Shown here one piece after another: positions 44,083-53,365 of a stretch of DNA of 64,000 nucleotides. The position numbers and the translations under genes were made by a program. A model generated the notes under the pieces. It was not told where the DNA came from and did no database searches. It saw only the letters and a program-made list of their open reading frames with translations. How positions within the stretch are numbered: the stretch's first letter is position 1; every line of letters starts with the position of its first letter. This DNA comes from Symsagittifera roscoffensis (taxonomy: Eukaryota; Xenacoelomorpha; Acoela; Convolutidae), in the NCBI RefSeq assembly GCF_963678635.1, contig NC_087068.1, positions 54,654,467 to 54,718,466 of the forward strand, written 5' to 3'.

Positions 44083-44463
44083 TCAGATCGGTAGTGGGAA
44101 CTCCCCTGCGCCATACTCGGTGTTGTTGCCCAAGCCAGGATTCCTCGCCCAGTCGAATCCCCTCACTCCTCCATCCACATTCCAGGACAGCCATCTGGTT
44201 TGCTCTTGGTTGGATATTCCATCAGTGGTGTAGCCGACCATTAGAACCGCTTCTGTTGCAGACTCCCTGCATTCGCCCTGTTCTTCCAAATGGAGGATGG
44301 CGTTCAGCATCACCGCCATTCTCTCATCCACTTGGGTGTAATCCAGATCCCTCAGGCGTCTGTATAGCTCATCAAGTGTGGGCTTTTTCAGAGCCAACGG
44401 CATGGACTTCCAGAATTGATCTGCCATTTCTATAATTTCTAGATGACCTTGAGTATTAACCAA
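44083..44463 (-). CDS. SGNH polyprotein, N-terminal module (126 codons)
   Basis: Probable true beginning of the 3' polyprotein. Matches the start of copy A at 14,508: LDELYRRLRDLD versus VDAIYRRLMDRD, TEAVLMVGY versus TEVLLMAAY, and ARNPGLG...GEFPLP versus ANEPGLG...GEMPLP. The region contains a helical hairpin of about 60 residues followed by a Trp/Gly-rich strand region. The start is uncertain: an in-frame ATG at codon 13 (before ADQFW) aligns better with copy A. A 20-bp tandem repeat lies immediately upstream. Confidence 0.66.
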   Translation of the reverse strand: MVNTQGHLEIIEMADQFWKSMPLALKKPTLDELYRRLRDLDYTQVDERMAVMLNAILHLEEQGECRESATEAVLMVGYTTDGISNQEQTRWLSWNVDGGVRGFDWARNPGLGNNTEYGAGEFPLPI

Positions 44464-44580
44464 CTTGTGAATTACCTTGCAACTTGAGAACTACCTTACC
44501 AACTTGAGAACTACCTTACCAACTTGAGAACTACCTTACTAACTTGAGTATTAGCGTACCAACTTGAGTACTTGAGAATT
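44461..44580 (-). repeat. 20-bp tandem repeat upstream of the SGNH polyprotein
   Basis: Five to six 20-bp units in exact register (44,461, 44,481, 44,501, 44,521, 44,541, 44,561). On the minus strand the core unit reads GGTAAGGTAGTTCTCAAGTT, so GTAAG and GTAGT words recur every 20 bases. CTCAAGTT words also occur in the LTRs and the leader of the same element. Confidence 0.9.
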
Positions 44581-44851
44581 AACTTCTTGAAGCGTTGTTC
44601 AACTTGTGTATTCGTTCAAGAACTTCTTTTCTTTCAATTGAGTGTAGTTGGGTAGTCAATTTTGACTTTACCAAATCAATCTGAAAATAACACTTGATCT
44701 TTAGACTAAAATGCTATGTTCCTAACCTAAAACCTCCCTGCCACTATAGTTAAAACCTTATCATTTTCGTTCTACTAAAATATTTCAATTGGAAGTCTTC
44801 TAAAAGCATGCAGATTCATTTTATGTTTTAGCACCACCAATCATTTAAAAC

Positions 44852-45328
44852 TCAATTGTCATGCCAATCGCGTTTTAAAATCCTTTTACCTGTGCCGTGC
44901 CCCAATACCCAACTTGAGATCCCTTCATACCCAACTCGAGACCGCCGACAGGCGATGCTCAAGTAGTATTTTTTGTGCAGATGTACCATTATCTCCGTTT
45001 CCGCGAAGACCACGTGTAAGATAGCGTATAATTCCATTGGGCTCAACTTGCCCCTGTTTGGGTCATAGACTGGCATTGAGACCTCCGTTATCCTTCTTTC
45101 AATCATGAAGTCTCGTAGTGTTGTTAGTGCCAACATCACGTGTTCAGGATCGATCGTGTTCCTGTCATTGACCCTCGTCACTAGGAAGCACAGGTATTTG
45201 CCTGGGACTTGTGCTACTGATGGTGGAAGCGCAGCCATTCCTCCCAGCCCCGGTCTCTGTCTAAACAGAAACTCCACGTTCTGGTACTCTCTCTTGAAGT
45301 CGGCCTCCAGTCTTGATTTGAAACTCAT
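44852..45328 (-). CDS. Macro domain, main part (158 codons)
   Basis: Resembles a macro (ADP-ribose-binding) domain of the OARD1/TARG1 type: ADMSFKSRLEADFKREY-like start, a GGMAAL turn, GKYLCFLVTR strand, a helix with LTTLRDFM, EVSMPVYDPNRGKLS strand and loop, then ILHVVFAETEIMVHL. The glycine-rich, Asp-bearing catalytic loop of active TARG1-like enzymes is replaced by YDPNRGK, so binding is more likely than hydrolysis. It follows integrase directly. The first strands of the domain fall in the preceding overlapping ORF (ENILITDSVS at its end), with overlap at ATGA, so the domain spans a frame change. No search was possible; the assignment rests on fold-pattern reading. Confidence 0.68.
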   Translation of the reverse strand: MSFKSRLEADFKREYQNVEFLFRQRPGLGGMAALPPSVAQVPGKYLCFLVTRVNDRNTIDPEHVMLALTTLRDFMIERRITEVSMPVYDPNRGKLSPMELYAILHVVFAETEIMVHLHKKYYLSIACRRSRVGYEGISSWVLGHGTGKRILKRDWHDN

Positions 45329-45768
45329 GTCCGCCGTGATACACTATCCGTTATCAGGATGTTTTCCGAGTATTCGTTTGGTATTTCAAACTTCGTTTTG
45401 AAATTCCGTCCTATGGTAGGCTCAGCCTCCTCCCCATCCAGTTCCAGTCCGCTCGTTTCTCTCACTTCCCTGAGTTTCTTTATCATCAAATTTTCGGTGT
45501 GGGTAAGTCCTACCCCCACTCCCCGGACAAAAATATTTATCGACGTCTCCGTCGATGGTGCTGGGTCCAAATTGTCTGGTGGAATCTCCAGCGGCCTGTC
45601 TGTTGCTGTCCAGCCGAAGAGGGGATTTTCCGTTTTCATGTGCTTTCCCGCTGATACGTCAACTTGTTGTATGCATTGTCCTTCGTCGCCTCCGTTCTTG
45701 ACATCGCGCATCCATTCTAATATCCTCAAGTTCGTATTCTCCCTCCTCTCTATCTCGCTCTGTTCCAA
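45325..45768 (-). CDS. Linker and start of macro domain (147 codons)
   Basis: Starts 31 bases after the integrase ORF ends. The first about 115 residues have no recognisable domain. The last about 30 (FKTKFEIPNEYSENILITDS) look like the first beta strands of the macro domain that continues in the next frame. Ends at a TGA overlapping the next ATG. Whether the junction is a programmed frameshift or a mutation is undecided. Confidence 0.55.
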   Translation of the reverse strand: MEQSEIERRENTNLRILEWMRDVKNGGDEGQCIQQVDVSAGKHMKTENPLFGWTATDRPLEIPPDNLDPAPSTETSINIFVRGVGVGLTHTENLMIKKLREVRETSGLELDGEEAEPTIGRNFKTKFEIPNEYSENILITDSVSRRT

Positions 45769-45798
45769 ATTCGTCTCCCGCTCTGGTGTCGAGTGGTC

Positions 45799-47580
45799 TT
45801 ACTGTGGGTACTGTTCATTATCATTGGTGATTTGCCATTCAACATCAGCTGCCAGTTCGACCACACTTAGTAGCTCTTTGCTTAGGTCATCGGGCTGTAT
45901 CTTATCAATCAGGAAATCGTCTCCGTACCTGTTGTACCTCATGCCTCTCGGTTTGCGATTGCCACTCCTTGTCTCCGCTGGTATTGATAAGTCTGGTTCT
46001 GTCCACTTCGGCACCTCACCTTGCTCCGGATCGTTCCAGTCTTCTTCCACAAAAGATTTCGTTTCAGAATCCGCTTCTATTTTTTCATTGTCATCCAAGC
46101 TCAAGTTCTCCTTGCCATCATTTTTATCTATGGTGCCTCTTTCGTTCACTTCACATGCTGGCTCCACCAGTAGGTACTCAATTCCCTCCATGTCCTTTGG
46201 TATACACCAGTCCTCTGGGGATGGGACATGAGGCTTCAGGTTTTCATAATGTGCTGCTCGCCCAGTACTCAAGCGGTAGAACCGTCCTTGTTGATTTACT
46301 TCTGTTATCATGAATGGTCCTCTCCATTTCTTGAGTAGTTTCTTTGTCCCTTTGGGCGGTATGACATTCTGGAAAACCCACACGTACTGGCCCACCTCAT
46401 ATGGCTTCGCCTGTAATATCTTTTCATCGTATTTCTTGCGCTGTCTCATTTGTGCTTGCGCAGTGTTCCTCCTGCATAGCTCGTTTAGTTCCTGCTGTCT
46501 CCTGATCGCTTCTTTCACGTAAGCTTGAGGCGACGTCCTCTTCCCTTCGTATTCTGGGTAAAAGATTGTCAAGGGCATTGCTCTCTCCCTGCCCGTCAAC
46601 ATCATGAAAGGACTGATGCCCGCTGTTGAGTGTTGCGTACTGTTGTACGCCCCTACGACTTGCGGCAGATATTTATCCCAGTCTGTCATGTATCTTGAGC
46701 AGTATACCCTCAGCATGTTCACCAATGTTCTATTCTGTCTCTCTACCAGCCCGTTGGTCTGAGGATGGTAAGTCGTTGAGTGTGCTTGAGCAATGTGTGA
46801 CCTCTTCATTAATTCCTTGGTCAAATCCCCCACAAAGGCCTTGCCGTTGTCTGACTGAAAAGTCATTGGACAACCATACCTCGATATCCAATGAGTTATC
46901 AGGTGGTCACAAGTCTCCTCTGCCGAGGCTGTTTGACACGGCACCGCTTCTGCCAACTTTGTGAAGTGGTCTATTATAACCAGTATCTGGTTATACCCCG
47001 ACTCCGTCATGCAGATATTTTGATGGTCTATCTTCACCACTTCATTAAATTCTGAGCTTTCAACCGACTTGAGTGGGAATTTCATCTTCCTCGCGTCTTT
47101 TACTTGCAGGCATGCCAGGCATGCATTCACCCATCTCTCGCAAGCTTTCCTCAATCCTGGCCAATCAAACCTGTGAAGTATTCTTTGTTGCACCTTGTCT
47201 ATCCCCTGGTGCCCCATCTGGTCGTGCGATCTGAATAACACCTCTGTCTGATACAATTGTGGTAATATGATGAGGTTGTGCTTGTGTAAAATTTTCTCCT
47301 CATCTTTTCTCTTGCACGCTATCACCCCATCAGCTGTGTGATAGAGTAAATCTTTCTTCTCTTTGTAGAACTGGCTCAAGATCTTGTAGTTGTCTTCTTC
47401 GAGTTCCCCTTTCTCCTTGGACCCCGTTCGGATCCATTTGGAGAGGTCACTTGTCATCTTGTCAATATTTTGTGCTCTTATCAGGTCCGACAGCCTATAT
47501 CTCGCCTTGACATGTTCCTTTAGTGCCATGATCTGTCCATTCATTTCCCCAGGGTTGTGGATGTCATCATTCAGCTTCAC
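45799..47580 (-). CDS. Ty3/gypsy-type integrase (593 codons)
   Basis: Open integrase ORF with all key residues: zinc finger H119-x4-H124...C154-x2-C157; catalytic D185 (VVKIDHQ), D244 (FQSDNGKAF) and E280 (GLVERQNR), giving D-x58-D-x35-E; and a GPF/Y-type module at about 418-425 (KWRGPFMITEV). The acidic C-terminal tail is about 140 residues. It joins element cDNA to host DNA. No chromodomain seen. A TGA lies just upstream, where the RNase H frame should read into integrase, so in this copy it is separated from the rest of pol. It is the best preserved part of gag-pol. Confidence 0.93.
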   Translation of the reverse strand: MKLNDDIHNPGEMNGQIMALKEHVKARYRLSDLIRAQNIDKMTSDLSKWIRTGSKEKGELEEDNYKILSQFYKEKKDLLYHTADGVIACKRKDEEKILHKHNLIILPQLYQTEVLFRSHDQMGHQGIDKVQQRILHRFDWPGLRKACERWVNACLACLQVKDARKMKFPLKSVESSEFNEVVKIDHQNICMTESGYNQILVIIDHFTKLAEAVPCQTASAEETCDHLITHWISRYGCPMTFQSDNGKAFVGDLTKELMKRSHIAQAHSTTYHPQTNGLVERQNRTLVNMLRVYCSRYMTDWDKYLPQVVGAYNSTQHSTAGISPFMMLTGRERAMPLTIFYPEYEGKRTSPQAYVKEAIRRQQELNELCRRNTAQAQMRQRKKYDEKILQAKPYEVGQYVWVFQNVIPPKGTKKLLKKWRGPFMITEVNQQGRFYRLSTGRAAHYENLKPHVPSPEDWCIPKDMEGIEYLLVEPACEVNERGTIDKNDGKENLSLDDNEKIEADSETKSFVEEDWNDPEQGEVPKWTEPDLSIPAETRSGNRKPRGMRYNRYGDDFLIDKIQPDDLSKELLSVVELAADVEWQITNDNEQYPQ

Positions 47581-47698
47581 TCATATTATCCTCTTCACGA
47601 TCTTTATATCATCTTCTGGCACCAGATTTGTTCTGACATTTGTGTTGCATGATAGTTTCCTGAATCGTTTCCTCGAAACTGCAATTCTTTCAAGTTCT

Positions 47699-48775
47699 TC
47701 ACCTCCTCGTACTTCTTGTACGTCCAAATTGTACGTTCCTGAGGATGGATCTGTTTGTAATTCCCCGGTGTCTAATCTTCTCTTCCGCCAATATCATGCA
47801 TAGACTATCCTGATTGTCGCTGCTCTCGTTCGAGTCCTCATCCCATAGTTCACACTCCCCGGACAAAGTTCCTTCTTCAGTATCCTCTTCCTCCGTGGAC
47901 GTGGACCACACCCCGGACTCTTCACCTAGTCCCAGGTATTCAGCTTCTTCCTTGAACGCCACTTTCTTTTTCCTAACCCGAGTCTGTTCAAGTATGTCGT
48001 CAGAGATTTTTTCAACCAGTGACTGCACGACTTCTTTCCCATCAGGGTTAGTCACTTTTGATGGGAAATCACTAACTATCTCGCTCCTTCGCAGTATTGT
48101 GACCTCCGGTTCCTCCTTACCCTTTTCTTGGATCACGGGTTTATCATCTGCTAGTTTCTCGAGTAACCTCATTAAGTCATCATCTATTTGTGCATCTTCC
48201 GTTTCTACCTGGTTAAGATCATAGCCTTTTGCCTTGAGCGTCTCCCTCACAATCTTTGACTTGAGTATTATCCCTATCGGCATCCCTCGGTTCTTCTTCA
48301 AGATTGTTTTCTCCGGAGCTTTTTTTGGTAATTCGGGGTGATCTTCTATTGGTTTACCTGATTTGTCTAGCCATCTCGTGAGTGGAAGACTGTCGTACGT
48401 TTCCTTGTCCATGAAGGAGAAGCCATCCTTGATCTCAGGTCTATCTGCCTCCCTCTGTTCTTGTCTCTCGTAGAACTCCGTCTTCTTACTCAAGCTGTCA
48501 GCGTTTTGATGTTTGTCTCGTGTTCTATGCTGAATTATCATGTTGTACCCATCCAGGCGAACTATCCACCTCCCTTGGTCCATTGAGTACGTCTTCAGCC
48601 AGCTTAGTGCCCTGTTGTCGACTCGCAGTTTGAATGGCTCGCTGCCTAGGTATGCTCTATATTTCTCGACAAAGGTAACCACCAGGAACATCTCTGCTTT
48701 CGGTGCCCCGTACTTCATCTCCGTGTCACTTTGCTCCCGTACGCTATTGGTCTGAAGACTGTTTTTCCGTTCTAT
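47699..48775 (-). pseudogene. RNase H and acidic connection of pol
   Basis: An ORF extends from 49,162, but only the part after about 48,775 is in the pol frame. It shows Y..PKAEMFLVV, LRVDNRALSWL and QNADSLSK, the Glu and Asp residues of a gypsy-type RNase H. The first catalytic Asp (LDTDAS) is in the previous ORF. The domain removes RNA from RNA-DNA hybrids in reverse transcription. About 230 residues of acidic linker follow. The entry frameshift near 48,775 and the stop before integrase mark damage. Confidence 0.82.
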
Positions 48776-49197
48776 TCTTGTTCCTGATGGAGAATTCCAG
48801 AAATCGCTACTACCGACGCATCCGTGTCCAGCACGTACATCCCTTTCTCTGTTGGCATCCCTAGTACCGGTGCATCGCACAACTCTTTCTTTATTCTCTG
48901 GAATGATTCTTCTGCTGCGTTGTTCCACGTGAACTTCTTGCCCTTGTGTCTCATTAACTGTTGCATCGGGTATACCTTGTCTGCATAGCCTTTGATGAAT
49001 TCTCTGTAGTAATTCGCAAAACCCAGGAAGCTCATCAATTGGTGTTCCGTTTTCGGCCATTTCCAAGTTAGAACTGCTTCTACTGCATCTGGACCTGGTC
49101 TGATGCCGTGCCTGTCCACCATCCTGCCCAAGTATTTTATCGAATCCTTGAGTATCTCGCACTTTGATGGTTTACGCTTTAGCCCCGACCTCTTCAT
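48772..49197 (-). pseudogene. Reverse transcriptase thumb/connection and start of RNase H
   Basis: Contains GLKRKPSKCEIL, KYLGRMVDRHGIRP and LMSFLGFANYYREFI, typical of the gypsy RT thumb and connection, and ends in YVLDTDAS of RNase H. It is separated from the palm by a TGA at 49,198-49,200 in the context VFA-stop-MKR, where an uninterrupted pol would read through, possibly a Trp codon. Confidence 0.88.
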
Positions 49198-49614
49198 TCA
49201 CGCAAACACCTCGTCAAGTCTCTCAATGTGGTCTTCTAGTGTGGGCGTCGCTATTACCACGTTATCCACATAGCACATTATCAAATTGCCGTACTTCTTC
49301 GTCACACCTATCAGCGCGTGTGCCATCATCCGCTGAAATGTGGCGGTGGCATTGCAAAGACCAAACGGCATCCGTTTCCATTGAAACAGACCCAACTCGC
49401 AGGCGAACCCTGTCTTGTCCCTGTCCTGCTTCCTGAGCGGTACCTGCCAGAAGGCTGAACCTAAATCAAGAGTCGCGAAAAACTTTGCATCACCTAACTT
49501 CGAGAGTCTCTCATCAATCCTAGGTATGGGATAGGCATCGTTCACCGTGACAGAGTTCAGGTATCGAAAGTCACAACAAAACCTCAATTGGTCGCCTTTC
49601 TTTTTGGCCATCAC
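49198..49614 (-). pseudogene. Reverse transcriptase palm and fingers
   Basis: FCCDFRYLNSVT, YPIPRIDERL, TLDLGSAFWQVPL (first catalytic Asp, residue 50), RMPFGLCNATATFQRMM, then CYVDNVVIATPT. The catalytic box reads YVDN (residues 115-118); the family requires YVDD, so the polymerase is predicted inactive. The codon is AAC, one G-to-A step from GAC. Upstream, a TAA near 49,640 separates this ORF from the preceding pol segment (SPWACGV lies in between). Confidence 0.92.
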
Positions 49615-49638
49615 TACTCCACACGCCCACGGTGATTT

Positions 49639-50103
49639 TTATGGTTCTATCATATCATACTCTAGTAGCGTTTCGATCTCTTTTCTAAACGCATTTGATT
49701 TGTGTGGGGTCATGCGCCTCGCCCCCTCCCTGTGCGGTACCGCATTCTCTTCAAGTTCTATTTCATGCTCAACAAAATTACAACACCCGATGTCTGCCTT
49801 ATGTCTCGAAAAAACTTCCTCGTTCCGCTCTAATACGTCCTTGATGGCTTCGAGCTGTTCGTCCGTTATCTTGCCTCTTAAATGTTCAATTTCCGGTAGG
49901 ACCGGTTTATCACTCTGCATTTCATCTAGTGTGGGCCGTTCCGGAAAATTTGAACAGCTCGATAGCCCATCGTCTGTCTCTGACTTAAGTGATTTCACAA
50001 GACCTGATGAACCTTTTATTTTCTTCAATCGTCTCAAGATACAAATTTTGTCCCTATGATTGGGACAATCAACAACTTCCATTTGTTTTTGGTTTTCAGT
50101 CAT
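49639..50103 (-). pseudogene. Pol segment between protease and reverse transcriptase
   Basis: Carries the usual pre-RT region: VLERNEEVFSRHKADIGCCNFVEHEIEL and PHREGARRMTPHKSNAFRKEIETLLEYDMIEP, the stretch that leads into the RT fingers in gypsy elements. Ends at a TAA two codons before SPWACGV. It begins 15 bases after the protease ORF ends, in another frame. Confidence 0.85.
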
Positions 50104-50117
50104 TTCATTTCGAGTTT

Positions 50118-50810
50118 TTACGGGTAAAGCATATCCCAGCTTCCCCCCTTCTGTATCGTGATTGGTATGTCAAGAGTATTCAACAAGACACTGACGCAGA
50201 GACCGCTCTTCGTTATCGAGAACGATCTTCCTAAAACAGCAGCACTTTGACTATTTGGATTTGGGACTATGCATACCGGCTTGTTGTCACTTAGTTCATT
50301 GTAATTTTTCATTCGCAAGCTTACGATCGCCGCTTCGTTCGCCTTTAGCCTCACCCTCCTACTCAAGAATACCAGTGCTTTGTTCTCATTCGCCATTATT
50401 AAATTTACCGGTTTAATTGCGTACCTCCTATCCGGGTTCCGCATCCTAAACATTGCGTTGTTTAGATCAATCGTTAGATCAAAATTCTTGATGCAGTCTC
50501 TGCCTAAAATGAATTGGTCAGACTCATCTAGGTTTTCTACCACAAGAAAGCTCATCCACAGGTTGCGTTCCCCCAGATTTAGGGCTATTATTGGCGTTCT
50601 GCCCAGCACCCGCAGCGCCCCTTTGTTTGCAGCTGACAACCGTATTCTCGAGTCTATCAAATCATTTTTGTTGAAGCCCATTCGTTCCCAAGTTTTGATT
50701 GGTATAACACTCAAGATCGCTACCGTATCAAGTAACCCACGTAACTGAGTCTTCTTGCCACTTATGTCGAGCACATGTGCTGATACATCTGCCTCTGTCC
50801 CGATGTGCAT
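50118..50810 (-). pseudogene. Retropepsin-type aspartic protease and tail
   Basis: LRGLLDTVAILSVIP (D28-T29-V30) and FILGRDCI (101-105) are the active-site and ILGxD elements of a retroviral-type aspartic protease. The active site normally reads DTG or DSG; here Gly is Val (codon GTA), which should abolish activity. Such a protease cleaves the element's own polyproteins. About 110 residues with no clear domain follow. The start overlaps the upstream ORF by 49 bases in a different frame. Confidence 0.82.
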
Positions 50811-51364
50811 TGCTCTTCCTCAAGCATGGCGCAGTGTCCAATCGATCTCACTTTCAACTCTTCTTTTCCTACGTAGATCTGCGCTACTAGATCTTCATCA
50901 CATGTTATCATTGTTTTCGTATAGATGTTGATCCCATCTATATTTAGCATCACCTCATGCGGACCATCAGCTTCTGTGTACCTGTTATCAACCCGGACTG
51001 ACTTGCTACCCCCTCTTGTGAGTAGTGCCCTCAATGCTCTAGAAGTCGTTTGTGGGCTTATACCACTCAAGTAATCTGCGTACACATCAATGTGCAATAT
51101 TGTCTGGTCGCTGGGTTCGCTCAAGTTTCTCGTAACTTCATGGCCGCCCACGGTGATTATTGACATTATTCTGGCTCCGATCTTCGTGATGCCAAATGGC
51201 TTCCCCGTCACCATTTTTACAGTGTTGCAGTTTCCACGTTTTGTCGACCCCGCTACAGCCTCTGGTATTGACTGCGAGCAACCTAATGCCTCGTTCATTT
51301 TCTGTTTTTCGATCTCTTGCTTTAGTCGTTTTTCTATTTCCTTTGTTGCTAGGTCCTGTTTCAC
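50762..51364 (-). CDS. Gag-protease spacer (200 codons)
   Basis: Lys/Glu-rich helical start (residues 1-30), then a section with LNIDGINIYTKTMIT and AQIYVGKEELKVRSIG that leads directly into the protease in the next frame. Probably the C-terminal end of gag or the N-terminal flank of protease. The 49-base overlap with the protease ORF is compatible with a gag-pro frameshift, but a mutation is equally possible. Confidence 0.55.
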   Translation of the reverse strand: MKQDLATKEIEKRLKQEIEKQKMNEALGCSQSIPEAVAGSTKRGNCNTVKMVTGKPFGITKIGARIMSIITVGGHEVTRNLSEPSDQTILHIDVYADYLSGISPQTTSRALRALLTRGGSKSVRVDNRYTEADGPHEVMLNIDGINIYTKTMITCDEDLVAQIYVGKEELKVRSIGHCAMLEEEQCTSGQRQMYQHMCST

Positions 51365-51548
51365 CTTGTTGATCGCCTCTGACGCCGCTTTCTCATAATT
51401 TATCTCTAGGGCGTTCTTGGCCGTGGCCTCTATCGCATTGTTAGCCTGCGTTACCGCCTTTACTGTCTTCGTTGGCAGTTCCGTACTCGGTGCTTCTAAG
51501 TTTTTTGCTTCAAACTCGGTTTGTCTATTCGCTGATTCTGCACCGCCG

Positions 51549-52601
51549 CTAATGCCAATTTATGTTTGGGGTGACTCTGGTTTTTGACGCCTCCCAAAAC
51601 AATGGAAAATCCATCCTAAAGTGCCCTTCCTGATTGCAGAAGAAACATCTAGCACCTATCTTGATGATTAAGCCACTATAGTACTCGTGTTCTTCCATCT
51701 GGCTCATGTCCTCCTCATCTGGTGCGTATCCCAGACTATTCATGCCCTGCTTGTATGTTGTGCAATCCGCCACGTGATGATCAGCTGACCCGCAGTTTGC
51801 GCATGATCTACGTTTGTCCATGTCATCTCTGGGCTTGTACCATGACGACCTTTGTGGTTGATTCCCCCATTGCGTATTCCTGTTATCTGAATACGAGTAA
51901 TTTTTGGGTTTCATTAGCATGTACTCTCTTGACTTCTGTCTCATCTCTTCTGGAGTCGGTGCACTGTCTTTCGACAATGTATAGTATGTTGCTAACATTG
52001 TTCTCAAGTCGTCACTCTTTACCCCATCAATGAACTTTGAGGCGATGCTAAAGTTCCTTCTATTGGTGGACTCTTCCGGGTCACTAATTCGTCTCAAACT
52101 CTCAAGATCATCTAGGAACCTGTCTATCGATTCATCGTCCCTTTGCCTTCTCTTTTCAAATCGCATCATCGCTTGATGACCCTTCATGCCTGACCCGAAT
52201 CGATTTAACAATATCTCGAAGATTTTATCCGCAGTGTCGCGTTCCTCTTCTTTTTTCGCCACCACGCATTTCAATGCCGTGCCTTCCAAGTTGCTGAGTA
52301 TCGCTGTGCATGCTTGCCTCTCATCGTTCAAGTTGTCTTGTTCCAAGTGCACCCTCATGACTTCTACCCAAGTGTCAATGCATCCATCTGAATCATCCTT
52401 GAATTCTTTCGGCTTTTCGAAAGTTTTCCTGGATTTGTTGCTTCCTCTGTCACTCGAGTCAGTGTTCCTTGTGGCGAAGGCTTCTAGTGTCCTGTTCGTC
52501 ATTTCCCAGGTGCTTGCCCATGTCATGGCATCCAGTCCCACGTTGTTGTGAGTCGTTGAGTCCCCTGGACCACCCGTTGTGTTTGCTGTTCCACTTTTCA
52601 T
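51549..52601 (-). CDS. Gag capsid and nucleocapsid (350 codons)
   Basis: The middle has a retrotransposon gag capsid-like pattern (FKDDSDGCIDTWVEVMRVHL, ILNRFGSGM, RFLDDLESLRRISDP, SKFIDGVKSDDLRTML). Towards the C-terminus are two zinc knuckles: CANCGSADHHVADC (C-x2-C-x4-H-x4-C, complete) and CFFCNQEGHFRMDF, whose last Cys is Phe. Gag forms the particle and binds element RNA. The start is not the real N-terminus: upstream gag is in another frame, separated by a 14-G run on the minus strand. Confidence 0.85.
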   Translation of the reverse strand: MKSGTANTTGGPGDSTTHNNVGLDAMTWASTWEMTNRTLEAFATRNTDSSDRGSNKSRKTFEKPKEFKDDSDGCIDTWVEVMRVHLEQDNLNDERQACTAILSNLEGTALKCVVAKKEEERDTADKIFEILLNRFGSGMKGHQAMMRFEKRRQRDDESIDRFLDDLESLRRISDPEESTNRRNFSIASKFIDGVKSDDLRTMLATYYTLSKDSAPTPEEMRQKSREYMLMKPKNYSYSDNRNTQWGNQPQRSSWYKPRDDMDKRRSCANCGSADHHVADCTTYKQGMNSLGYAPDEEDMSQMEEHEYYSGLIIKIGARCFFCNQEGHFRMDFPLFWEASKTRVTPNINWH

Positions 52602-53285
52602 AATCGCTTTGCCCCCCCCCCCCCCGGTGCTGTACTTGCGGCATCCCGGCGTAATGGTAACGGTGTTGACCGCCGTTTGCTCCGTTGTGGTTCCACGAAG
52701 TCAACTCTGTTGCCTTGCGTTCGCTCCGCTGCTGGCCTGTTCTGTGACGTTGAGTTCCTCAAGATGGCGTCTAATTTTGCCTGTATTGCACATGAACTTT
52801 CAGCCTGGTCCCTACTCATCGTATCCATTCTCGTTTCCAAACTCCCCAACTGGCTATTCACTGACTTGTTTCATTTCTTGCATGTTTTTCTTGATGTTCT
52901 TGTCTCGCTCTCCATCAGTGGTATCTACCTTGTCCGACATCTGCTGAAGTTTTTCCTCTGTCGCTTTCGCTAGATTGAAATAGCTGTCCAGGTACTCATG
53001 TTTGTTGTATCTTAATTCTTTCTTTATCACATCTCTATCCTCCTCGCTGTGCTTTAGTCTCTTGTCGATCTGATCTAGCTTTGCCATCAAATCGCCTAGC
53101 TCAAGAGTAGTTATTTCATGGTCAGTTGTTGCCCTGTTGTTGGCTGCTGTTTCTCGTCTGATCTGGTCTTCGTTTTGGTCGGAGTCTGTCGTTTTCAAGG
53201 AAACTGTTCCGAATGTTTTGCCTTTCTCGGCTCTCGGTTCTTTCGCTGCTGCGTCTCTCGGCTTCATTCCGACCATTATCGCCAA
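52598..53285 (-). pseudogene. Gag N-terminal half, two overlapping frames
   Basis: ORFs 53,285-52,854 (143 codons) and 52,861-52,598 (87 codons). The first has a long Lys/Glu/Asp-rich helical segment (LGDLMAKLDQIDKRLKHSEED, YFNLAKATEEKLQQMSD) that could be a coiled coil. The second continues (LETRMDTMSRDQAES, AIQAKLDAILR) into a Gly run encoded by a 14-C/G homopolymer at 52,612-52,625. Frames change at about 52,857 and in the homopolymer. Confidence 0.65.
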
Positions 53286-53365
53286 ACTTTCAGTAAAAGA
53301 CGTTATTTTTTGCTTGAGACTCGTCCTTCACCGTTTCTGGCGTGTTGCCTGTAGTGTCTTCCACA

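Noticed and set aside
44464-44851. An LTR boundary separating a gypsy element from a distinct SGNH element
   Set aside because: The gap is only about 390 bp, contains 20-bp repeats and AT-rich DNA, and shows no TG...CA repeat matching any sequence at 35 kb or 56 kb.
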